A stretch of DNA of 21,905 nt from a virus. Numbering within the stretch: position 1 is the first letter of the stretch; each line of letters starts with the position of its first letter. The position numbers and the translations under genes are program-made. This document shows positions 6,996 through 13,553 of this stretch, one piece after another. Where the stretch lies: IMG/VR virus record IMGVR_UViG_3300031223_000047, positions 1-21,905 of that record, one strand, 5' to 3'. The notes under the pieces are model-generated. The model made no database searches. It was not told where the DNA came from and saw only the letters and a list, made by a program, of their open reading frames with translations.

Positions 6996-7367
6996 ATGAC
7001 TGTTCTCACAGAAGGCCGCCATCCCGGCGAATTCCTGATGACCGAGGCCAATGGCCAGCGCTCGCGGGAAAATATCACCATCGCCAGCGGTGCTGGCATC
7101 ATCGCCCCGGGCACCGTGCTGGGCAAAATCACCGCCAGCGGCAAATATCTGGCCAGCGCTATCGGTGCCACCGATGGCAGCCAGACCGCGGTGGCCATCG
7201 CGCTCTATGGCTGTGATGCCACGGCAAGTGATGTTGCAGTTGCCGGCATCACTCGGGACGCTGAGGTGAACGGCAAGGTCCTGACCTACCATCCCGACCG
7301 GGATCAGCCTGCCGAAAAGGCTGCGGCCCAGGGTGATCTGGCCGCTGTCGGCATTATCGTGCGCTGA
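6996..7367 (+). CDS. Head decoration protein (lambda gpD family)
   Basis: 123 aa (lambda gpD is 110). It trimerises on the outside of the expanded capsid and stabilises it after DNA filling. The family pattern is visible: an extended N-terminal arm with EGRHPGEFL, then a beta-rich body with APGTVLGKIT, repeated short strands, and a C-terminal LAAVGIIVR strand. The start is ATG 6996 behind AGGGAGAAGGA. It sits between protease/scaffold and major capsid genes exactly as D sits between C/Nu3 and E in lambda. One Cys is present (GCDAT). Confidence 0.92.
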   Translation: MTVLTEGRHPGEFLMTEANGQRSRENITIASGAGIIAPGTVLGKITASGKYLASAIGATDGSQTAVAIALYGCDATASDVAVAGITRDAEVNGKVLTYHPDRDQPAEKAAAQGDLAAVGIIVR

Positions 7368-7443
7368 GCGCGCGTGACTTTCGCCGTGCGCTAACGCCAG
7401 CCCCGAACTCCTCACATTTCAAATTTGATCCCTCGCGCCCTCA

Positions 7444-7468
7444 GGCCACGGGCCAATCCCGCGTGGCC
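7444..7468 (+). other. Hairpin in the leader of the major capsid gene
   Basis: GGCCACG (7444-7450) pairs with CGTGGCC (7462-7468), and inner GG pairs with CC around a CCAAT loop, leaving a small bulge. It lies in the 136-base gap between decoration and capsid genes, the longest untranslated gap within the head module. No U-run follows, so it is not a classical terminator. It could protect or separate the mRNA for the most abundant protein, but that is speculation. Confidence 0.35.
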
Positions 7469-7503
7469 AGTCGCTGGCGCGCCGCCGCAATAAAGGACTT
7501 CCC

Positions 7504-8535
7504 ATGTCGATCCTCAATATCTTCAGTCAGGACGCCTTCAGCGTCATGCGCCTCACGGATGCGCTTCGTGAGATCAAATACACCCCGTCGCGCATTGGCC
7601 AGATGGGGCTGTTCCAAACGACCAGCATCGACACGCTTGATATCGCGATCGAGAAGGATAAGGAGCAGAACCGAATGCTGGTCTCGGCCAGCCCGCGTGG
7701 CGGTCCCGGCCAGACCTTCGACAAATCCAAACGCGCCATGCGGATGCTCAAGGTGCCCCACTTCCAGGTGGACGATGCGATCTATGCCGATGAGGTCCAG
7801 CAGGTGCGCGCCTTTGGGCAGGAAGTCGCCGTTGAGCGGTTGCAGCAGAAGATCGCGGACCGTGCGGCGGAAGCCAGCCAGTTCTTCGCGCTGACCGAGG
7901 AATACCACCGCCTGAACATCCTCAAGACCGGCCAGCTTCTGGACGCTGACGGCTCGGTGCTCTTTGACTATTTTACCGAGTTTGGCGAAAACCAGCAGGC
8001 CGTGGTCGACTTTGACCTCGACAACGCCAGTGCCACCGATGGTGCGCTGCGCAAAAAATGCGCCGGTGTCATCCGCCAGATGGCCGGCATTCTCGACGGT
8101 CTGCCCTACACGAGCGTCATCGCGCTGTGTGGCGACGCGTTCTTCGATGATCTGATCGGCCACAAGGAAGTCCGCGAGACCTACAAGGGCTATGCCGACG
8201 CCGCCTCACTGCGAAACGCTTACATCAATTCCGGCAATTCCGGCATCTATGGTGCGTTCGAGTTTGGCGGCATCACCTGGATGAACTACCGCGGTGGTCA
8301 GAATGTCGGCATCGAGACCGACAAGTGCCATCTCGTGCCCATGGGCGTGCCCGGTCTCTTCCGCACGGTCTATGCCCCGGCGGATTACATCGAGACGGTG
8401 AACACGCCGGGCCAGCGGCTCTATGGCAAGCAGTGGGAAATGCAGAACGGCAAGGGTGTGAACCTCGAGTTCCAGATGAACGCCCTGCAATACTGCACCC
8501 GTCCGCGCGTGCTGATCCCTGGCAAGCGCACCTGA
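7504..8535 (+). CDS. Major capsid protein (lambda gpE family)
   Basis: 343 aa (lambda gpE is 341). It is the shell-forming subunit with an HK97-type fold. Family features: the N-terminal arm (FSQDAFSVMRLTDALREI), the FQTTSIDTLDIAIE E-loop region, a long spine helix (about 100-125), and a C-terminal LYGKQWEMQNGKGVNLEFQ stretch with an ALQYCTRPRVL ending, all typical of gpE homologues. The start is ATG 7504 with AAAGGA (7492-7497) 7 nt upstream. There is no N-terminal delta domain, in line with a separate scaffold (nested in the protease gene). Confidence 0.96.
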   Translation: MSILNIFSQDAFSVMRLTDALREIKYTPSRIGQMGLFQTTSIDTLDIAIEKDKEQNRMLVSASPRGGPGQTFDKSKRAMRMLKVPHFQVDDAIYADEVQQVRAFGQEVAVERLQQKIADRAAEASQFFALTEEYHRLNILKTGQLLDADGSVLFDYFTEFGENQQAVVDFDLDNASATDGALRKKCAGVIRQMAGILDGLPYTSVIALCGDAFFDDLIGHKEVRETYKGYADAASLRNAYINSGNSGIYGAFEFGGITWMNYRGGQNVGIETDKCHLVPMGVPGLFRTVYAPADYIETVNTPGQRLYGKQWEMQNGKGVNLEFQMNALQYCTRPRVLIPGKRT

Positions 8536-8572
8536 TTGGTGCGTGAGGCCGCCCGCTGAAAGGACCTGAGCC

Positions 8573-8989
8573 GTGGCTTCCATGTTTGACGATCTCGACG
8601 CCGCTCTCTCGGGCGCGATCAAGGGCGCCTTCGCGGAGGTTGCGGTTCATCGGCCGCGCGTTTCGGCCCAATATGTCGAGCGCGCAGTCGACCCGGACCG
8701 GCCGCAGCACCTCATCTACGGGGTGTTCTCCGCGGGCCCTGCAGATGACGGGCTGAAGGGGATCGCCCGGGGCTCCGAATTCTCGGGGACGACGCGCGTG
8801 GCATCGGCCAGCGCCGAGTTCTGGCTCGCCAGGGCGCAGGTCGATGGGCTGACCGCGCTTCCGGCCAAGGGCGACACGCTCACACTCACCAGCCGGGCTG
8901 CCAGCCCGACCTATGCGGTCTCCTCAGTTCAGCACACGGACATGGGCGACATGAACCTTATTCTCGTATGGGAGGACCTGCCGTCATGA
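8573..8989 (+). CDS. Head-tail joining protein, FII/Phage_attach-like
   Basis: 138 aa, starting at GTG 8573 with AAAGGA (about 8559-8564) correctly spaced; the in-frame ATG at 8582 is the alternative. It opens with MFDDLDAALS, and the rest alternates short beta strands, ending in a strand with DMGDMNLILVWED. Size and the position just after the major capsid gene fit the lambda gpFII (117 aa) family, which caps the connector and forms the surface to which the tail docks. Identification is by pattern and location, not by a unique motif. Its stop overlaps the next ATG (ATGA, 8986-8989). Confidence 0.7.
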   Translation: MASMFDDLDAALSGAIKGAFAEVAVHRPRVSAQYVERAVDPDRPQHLIYGVFSAGPADDGLKGIARGSEFSGTTRVASASAEFWLARAQVDGLTALPAKGDTLTLTSRAASPTYAVSSVQHTDMGDMNLILVWEDLPS

Positions 8990-9777
8990 GCCTGACCCGT
9001 CTTGCCATGCGCCTCGCGGCCGCCCGTGCGCTGCTCGACCGGACGCTGGCCGGGCCACGGGTCTTCGACAGCGCGGTCGACCCGATCGACCAGACCATTG
9101 CTGAACAGCGCCAGCCGCTGATTGTGCTGACGACTGATGAGCATGAGCTGGACGTCACCGGCCGCGATCTTGGCAGCGGAAACCATCGTTGTGAGCTGGT
9201 GATCGAGATCGCCATTGCATCCCGGGTCGAAGTGCCCGCGTCTGATGGGGACGGCGGTCAAATCACCATTGCCATTCCGCACACCGATGAAGGGATGGAG
9301 CTGACTCTCGACATCATGGAGCATCAGGTGGTCCGCGCCCTGAACCGCGACGACAACGCGTGGTCGCGTGTCTGGATGATGCTGGTCCCCCGGATCACTC
9401 GCAGCCTTTCCCGGCGCGGCGCATCGGCCGAAAACGGCGTGCGCTTTGCTGCGCGGCAGCTGGTCTTGAGCTGCGATCTGGTGGAAACGCCGGTTTCTGG
9501 CGGGGCTGTGGCGTCGACCAGCGCGTGGGGCCAGCTCCTCGCGCTGATGGACGACGACGCGGCGCTGGCGGGCATCGCGAGCCTGCTGCGGGCAGAAATA
9601 GAGGGCGAGCTCGCGGATTGGCGCCGGGCTGCGGAAACACTCGGCGTGCCGCTGGAGGTGGCAAACCAGATCGGCATCGGGCCGGTTGCGGATCTTGACG
9701 CGGACCCGCAACCGCTCGCGGACATCACGTTTCTGGATTTCGACCAGACAGTCGTCTTTGAGCCACAAGGGTCATAG
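8986..9777 (+). CDS. Unassigned neck/tail-completion protein; candidate tail terminator
   Basis: 263 aa, coupled to the FII-like gene by ATGA; an ATG at 8968 in the same frame would only add six residues inside that gene. I do not recognise a named family. The first ~160 residues have the layout of tail-terminator proteins such as lambda gpU: an N-terminal helix, strands with PLIVLTTDEHEL and HRCELVIEIAI, a helix with TLDIMEHQVVRAL, and a final AARQLVLSCDLVE strand. The remaining ~90 residues are acidic and helical, an extension not expected of gpU. Between the head completion gene and the spike gene, P2-like phages need a tail-completion protein, and this is the only candidate. The role is inference. 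Confidence 0.55.
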   Translation: MSLTRLAMRLAAARALLDRTLAGPRVFDSAVDPIDQTIAEQRQPLIVLTTDEHELDVTGRDLGSGNHRCELVIEIAIASRVEVPASDGDGGQITIAIPHTDEGMELTLDIMEHQVVRALNRDDNAWSRVWMMLVPRITRSLSRRGASAENGVRFAARQLVLSCDLVETPVSGGAVASTSAWGQLLALMDDDAALAGIASLLRAEIEGELADWRRAAETLGVPLEVANQIGIGPVADLDADPQPLADITFLDFDQTVVFEPQGS

Positions 9778-9779
9778 CC

Positions 9780-10292
9780 ATGGCGATCCGCGAAATCGTC
9801 GAGCTCGTTGCGCGCGTGACCGATCTGGAGCGCCGTGTCGCAGGCGTCATGCGGCATGGCACGGTGGCGGAGGTCGACCCCGGACGCCAGCGCATCCGGC
9901 TCGATTTTGGACCCACGCATGGCGGACAGGGCCGGTTCCTGTCACCCTGGCTGCCTTATGCCCAGTTCTCGGGTGCGTTGCGTGTGCACACGCCGCCCAC
10001 GGTTGGGCAGCAATTCACGGTGATGTCGCCTACGGGGGATTTCCAACAGGCGGTGGCGGTGCCGCTGACCCATCACGCGGGCAATCCGAGCCCCTCAACC
10101 GCGGGGGATGAGAATGTCATCACCTATGGCAATGCCCGGATGACGCTCGCGGATAATCTGGTGCATGTCGATGTGGGCGGGTCGATGCTGAAGTTGACAG
10201 CGGCAGAGATCACGCTTTCGACCAATGGCAGCAGCATCGTGCTGAACGCAGACGGCGTCACCATAAACGGTGCGCGGATTGATTTGAACTGA
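9780..10292 (+). CDS. V: Baseplate assembly/spike protein (P2 gpV family)
   Basis: 170 aa. It forms the trimeric central spike that pierces the outer membrane when the sheath contracts. An N-terminal helix with ELVARVTDLERRV (7-19) leads into an OB-fold (GTVAEVDPGRQRIRLDFG, then a VGQQFTVMSPTGDFQQAV segment). The C-terminus is a row of short strands (MTLADNLVHV, SMLKLTAAEITLS, SSIVLNADGVTING) typical of the triple-stranded beta-helix. P2 gpV ends with an HxH iron-binding tip; this protein ends at ARIDLN without it, which fits the separate PAAR tip gene that follows. Start ATG 9780, with AAGGGT (about 9767-9772) upstream. Confidence 0.92.
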   Translation: MAIREIVELVARVTDLERRVAGVMRHGTVAEVDPGRQRIRLDFGPTHGGQGRFLSPWLPYAQFSGALRVHTPPTVGQQFTVMSPTGDFQQAVAVPLTHHAGNPSPSTAGDENVITYGNARMTLADNLVHVDVGGSMLKLTAAEITLSTNGSSIVLNADGVTINGARIDLN

Positions 10293-10309
10293 TCGAAAAG
10301 GGGCACCTC

Positions 10310-10603
10310 ATGCCAGCTGTCACCCGCCGCGGCGACGCCTGCACCGGGCATGGTTGCTGGCCGCCCCGGCCGAGCACGGGGGGCAGTCCGGATGTCTTTG
10401 CCAACAGGATCGCGGTCCACCGCCAGAGCGATGGATGGGATGCGCATACCTGTCCAGCGATCCCACAGACCCATGCCAGCGTGCTGGCCTCTGGATCCAC
10501 CACGGTCTTTGCCAATGGCCGCCAGCTAGGGCGGATTGGCGATCCGGTGGCTTGTGGATCCTCAGTCGCTGCCGGGTCACCAGACGTTTTTGCCGGGGAA
10601 TAA
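10310..10603 (+). CDS. PAAR-motif spike-tip protein
   Basis: 97 aa, Gly/Ala/Ser-rich, with the PAAR pattern: GDACTGHGC near the N-terminus, two copies of GSPDVFA (about 25-31 and 89-95), and HASVLASGSTTVFANG in the middle. His and Cys residues are available for a metal ion at the cone tip. PAAR proteins sharpen the trimeric spike of contractile tails and type VI systems. Here it sits directly after the gpV gene, whose own metal tip is missing, so it should cap that spike. ATG 10310 follows AAAAGGGG at good spacing. Type VI secretion is excluded by the surrounding phage genes. Confidence 0.88.
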   Translation: MPAVTRRGDACTGHGCWPPRPSTGGSPDVFANRIAVHRQSDGWDAHTCPAIPQTHASVLASGSTTVFANGRQLGRIGDPVACGSSVAAGSPDVFAGE

Positions 10604-10614
10604 GGCTGCTGAAG

Positions 10615-10641
10615 TTCAAGGTTGGAAACGCCAACCTTGAA
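10615..10641 (+). other. Perfect 11-bp hairpin between PAAR and the following gene
   Basis: TTCAAGGTTGG (10615-10625) and CCAACCTTGAA (10631-10641) are exact inverted repeats around a 5-nt AAACG loop. Neither strand shows a U-tract after it, so it is not a standard intrinsic terminator. It lies 12 bases past the PAAR stop and 46 bases before the next start. Confidence 0.75.
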
Positions 10642-10687
10642 ATCGCCACTGCGCTGCAAGGCGCGATATGCAGGAAAGGACATCGGA

Positions 10688-10966
10688 ATGAACCGATACG
10701 CGATTACCGAGAAAGCTGGCCGCTTCATTGCGGGCCAGACCAACACTGGCGTGGGCACCGTGCTGACGCTGACCGACAAGCAGGCCGAGCATGAGCTTCG
10801 GCTTGGCACGCTGCGACGGCTCGATGTGCCGCCGGTGAAGGCCGAACCAGAGACCGATGAAGCGCTGGCAGAAACGCCCGCGGCCAAGGTAAGCAAGTCC
10901 AAGAAACCATCGCGCATCAAACCTGATCTTGGTGAGGATCATGCGACTGCTGATGATGCGGGCTGA
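10688..10966 (+). CDS. Small phage protein of unknown function (92 aa)
   Basis: Start ATG 10688, with AAAGGA (10675-10680) 7 nt upstream; the longer frame from TTG 10622 would read through the hairpin and has no ribosome site. Residues 1-50 are beta-like, with a Tyr-x-Ile-Thr opening, GTVLTLTDKQAEHEL and a LGTLRRLDVPP end. Residues 55-92 are charged, Ala/Lys/Asp-rich and probably disordered. I do not recognise a family. It lies inside the baseplate cluster, between PAAR and gpW. The first half loosely resembles the 56-aa protein at 15882 in length and layout, which may mean a shared small fold. Confidence 0.68.
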   Translation: MNRYAITEKAGRFIAGQTNTGVGTVLTLTDKQAEHELRLGTLRRLDVPPVKAEPETDEALAETPAAKVSKSKKPSRIKPDLGEDHATADDAG

Positions 10967-10969
10967 CCG

Positions 10970-11395
10970 GTGGCCACGCGCAGCATAAACCCGTCCGTTG
11001 GCCTGAACGCCGTAACGGGCGGTGTGATTGAGGGCTGGCCACACGTGGCCCAGAGCCTGCAGGACATCTTTACCACGCGGTTTGGCGCCCGGATCATGCG
11101 TGAATGGTATGGATCGTTTGTTCCGAACCTGCTGGGGCGCACCATCACGCCCAATGAGGTGACGCCGTGGTTTGCCGCGGTGACCTCTGCGATCGAGCAA
11201 TTCGAGCCGCGCTACCGCGTGACCCGCATTCAGATCGTTGAGGTGACACGCGACGGTCGGCTGCATCTCTTCCTCGAGGGCGAGTACCGGCCACGGGCCA
11301 CCTATGGCGACTTCACGGTTGAAGGCGCGCGCCGCATCAATGCCTATGCCAACCCGGACGGGGTGCTGATCGAGGAACGCGAGGCCCAAGCATGA
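10970..11395 (+). CDS. W: Baseplate wedge protein (P2 gpW / T4 gp25 family)
   Basis: 141 aa (P2 gpW is about 115). It has the gp25-like layout, with a helix carrying HVAQSLQDIFTT, the conserved RFGARIMREWYGS turn, a long helix with VTSAIEQFEPRYRV, and strands IQIVEV and HLFLEGEY. The protein links the baseplate hub to sheath polymerisation and has lysozyme-unrelated gp25 architecture. Start GTG 10970 is 3 nt after the previous stop, with only a weak ribosome site, so expression may depend on translation from upstream. Its end overlaps gpJ by ATGA. Confidence 0.92.
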   Translation: MATRSINPSVGLNAVTGGVIEGWPHVAQSLQDIFTTRFGARIMREWYGSFVPNLLGRTITPNEVTPWFAAVTSAIEQFEPRYRVTRIQIVEVTRDGRLHLFLEGEYRPRATYGDFTVEGARRINAYANPDGVLIEEREAQA

Positions 11396-12279
11396 GCCGT
11401 TTCACCGCCATCAACCTTTCCGGTCTGACGCCGCCGGATGTGATCGAGACGCTGGACTATGAGACAATCGTCACCGAGATGCGCGATGATCTGGTCGCGC
11501 GGTTTCCGGCGATCACCGGCGTCATTGATCTCGAAAGCGAGCCCGCGCGCAAGCTGATCGAGGCCTTCGCCTATCGCGAGATGCTCCTGCGTGCGCGGAT
11601 CAATGATGCGGCCCGTTCGGCTTTGCTGGCCTCGTCTTACGGCAGCAACCTCGATCATCTGGCCGCATTGTTCGCCACGCAGCGGATGCAGGTCGAGGAT
11701 GCTACCGGCGTGTTGGTGGTGGAAGACGATGATCGCCTGCGCCGTCGCGTGCAGCTGGCCCCAGAGGCGTTCTCCGTGGCCGGGCCTGAAGGGGCGTATG
11801 TCTATCATGCGCTCACCGCCGCGCCTTGGGCGCGCGATGCCACGGCGATCATGACGACGCCCGGCCGGGTGCGTGTCACCATGCTGCGGGCGGGACCTGA
11901 TCCGGTTCCCAGCCTTACGGAACGCGAAACCGTCCGCCTGTCGCTCATCGACAATGACGTGCGCCCGCTGACGGACATGGTCGAAGTCCTGGGCCCCCAG
12001 GTTTACCGGGTCTCGGTCGAGGCAAAGCTGACCCTCTATCCGGGCCCTGACGGCAACGTGGTGCATCAACGCGCGCTCACCGCGCTGACGGAATGGATGG
12101 CAACGAACCGGATGCTGGGGATGAACCTGCGGCGTTCTGCGATCTTTTCGAAGTTGCATGTTGAAGGTGTGCATTCGGTGGATCTGGTTACGCCTGCTGC
12201 GGACATCGTGCTCGGCCCGACCGAGGTCTATGCCCTCGACGCCATGACCATCACTGTCGCGGCCCTGCGCGATGAATAG
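11392..12279 (+). CDS. J: Baseplate assembly protein (P2 gpJ family)
   Basis: 295 aa (P2 gpJ is 302). The signatures are an N-terminal GLTPPDVIETLDYETI segment, LIEAFAYREMLLRARINDAARS (about 52-73), the YGSNLDHLAALF segment, the GPEGAYVYHALTA turn typical of baseplate J proteins, and VRVTMLR followed by a C-terminal domain with ALTEWMATNRMLGMNLRRS. It forms the wedge dimer that rearranges during sheath contraction. It is coupled to gpW by ATGA, and gpI follows at 11 nt. No anomalies seen. Confidence 0.95.
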   Translation: MSRFTAINLSGLTPPDVIETLDYETIVTEMRDDLVARFPAITGVIDLESEPARKLIEAFAYREMLLRARINDAARSALLASSYGSNLDHLAALFATQRMQVEDATGVLVVEDDDRLRRRVQLAPEAFSVAGPEGAYVYHALTAAPWARDATAIMTTPGRVRVTMLRAGPDPVPSLTERETVRLSLIDNDVRPLTDMVEVLGPQVYRVSVEAKLTLYPGPDGNVVHQRALTALTEWMATNRMLGMNLRRSAIFSKLHVEGVHSVDLVTPAADIVLGPTEVYALDAMTITVAALRDE

Positions 12280-12290
12280 GATCCCCGTCC

Positions 12291-13550
12291 ATGACCCGTG
12301 AGACCCTGCTGCCGGACAACCGGACGGCCTTCGAAGAGGCGGCCGATCTCACTGGCGCACGCATTGCCGATCTTCCCATCGGGTTGCGTCCGTTGGTGCA
12401 ACCGCATCAGATCCCCAGCAGCCACCTGCCTTGGCTCGCTTGGAGCCTCTCGGTCGATCTGTGGGACAAGGACTGGCCGGAGGAGACAAAACGCGCGCGC
12501 ACCGCGCGATCACTGCCGTTTCACGCGATCAAGGGCACACAGACCGCCATCGCGGAAGCGCTCGCCGTGATGGGGGCGCAAGCGCGGCGCTTTATCGTGC
12601 CGCCTGCCAAGACGTTCATGACACAGGCGCTCAGGGATGAGGAACGCGCCGCCTATCTCGACCGCTTTGCCCAGCTTCGGGTCTATCCGTTCATCGCCCG
12701 GGGTGTTTCCGGTCGGAACACCCGGTATCTTTCGGCGCCTGACGGCCCGGGCACGGCCTTTGCCGGGCCAAACAATCCGGTCTCAGTGCAGGGCACGCGC
12801 TATGTGCGCACCGCCAAGCTGCATGATCGTGGCCGCGAAACGACCCTGACGCTGCGCACGGTCACGCCAGAACGCGTTGGGGAGTTCAACACGATTGCCT
12901 ATGACGAGGTGGTCCTAGCCCCCAAACCTACGGCGGCCATCCACCTGAACGTCGCGCCCAAAGCCCGCGCGTTTCTGATCGATGATATCGGTGTGCGCCA
13001 ACGCATCGTGCGCCTCCCGCGGGCCACGACCTACAGCTACCGGCTGGGCCGCGAGCAATACACAACCGTGCTGCCAAAAGGCGAGCTGATCGATGTGCGC
13101 CCACAGCAGGTTGCTGAGACACATCCGCGCCGGTTTGGAGCGATTTTCCCCGGTGTGCCGTGCCAGCATGTGGCAGGCACGTTCCTGCCCGAGACCATCG
13201 CTTGGCAGTATCTCTATGATCGCTGGCACATCCACGATCCGGCCCGCGTGCTCGACGAGCGCAAGCGGTCCACCCATCTGGGCTACACCCGGCTCGGGAT
13301 GCCGCCATACCACGCCGAGGTGCTGACCCGCATCACGGGGCGTCGGTATCCGCGTACGGTGGGCCGTTTCGTCAATGGCTATGTGGTGGCCGCCAGTACC
13401 AAGCCGGTCGCGGATGCGCGCGAGGCGGTGATGGTCGCCAAATCGCTGCGGGACAAGGTCCTGATCAACACCAAGACCTGGCGCGTGCCGCGACCGGGCG
13501 ACCGCCGCACAGTGGGCGATATCACGCTCGGCACTTTGACAGAGGTTTGA
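12291..13550 (+). CDS. I: Tail protein gpI family with long C-terminal extension
   Basis: 419 aa, far longer than P2 gpI (176). The N-terminal ~130 residues match the gpI pattern: LLPDNRTAFEEAADL, HLPWLAWSLSVDLWD, FHAIKGTQTAIAEALA. That region is the wedge part that contacts gpJ. The remaining ~280 residues (from about 140) look beta-rich, with repeated Arg and Thr strands such as RETTLTLRTVTPE, and could replace part of the fibre-attachment function. A comparable extension is common in alphaproteobacterial phages as far as I recall, but the fold of this part is unknown to me. ATG 12291 follows AGGA (12278-12281). Confidence 0.9.
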   Translation: MTRETLLPDNRTAFEEAADLTGARIADLPIGLRPLVQPHQIPSSHLPWLAWSLSVDLWDKDWPEETKRARTARSLPFHAIKGTQTAIAEALAVMGAQARRFIVPPAKTFMTQALRDEERAAYLDRFAQLRVYPFIARGVSGRNTRYLSAPDGPGTAFAGPNNPVSVQGTRYVRTAKLHDRGRETTLTLRTVTPERVGEFNTIAYDEVVLAPKPTAAIHLNVAPKARAFLIDDIGVRQRIVRLPRATTYSYRLGREQYTTVLPKGELIDVRPQQVAETHPRRFGAIFPGVPCQHVAGTFLPETIAWQYLYDRWHIHDPARVLDERKRSTHLGYTRLGMPPYHAEVLTRITGRRYPRTVGRFVNGYVVAASTKPVADAREAVMVAKSLRDKVLINTKTWRVPRPGDRRTVGDITLGTLTEV

Positions 13551-13553
13551 GAC

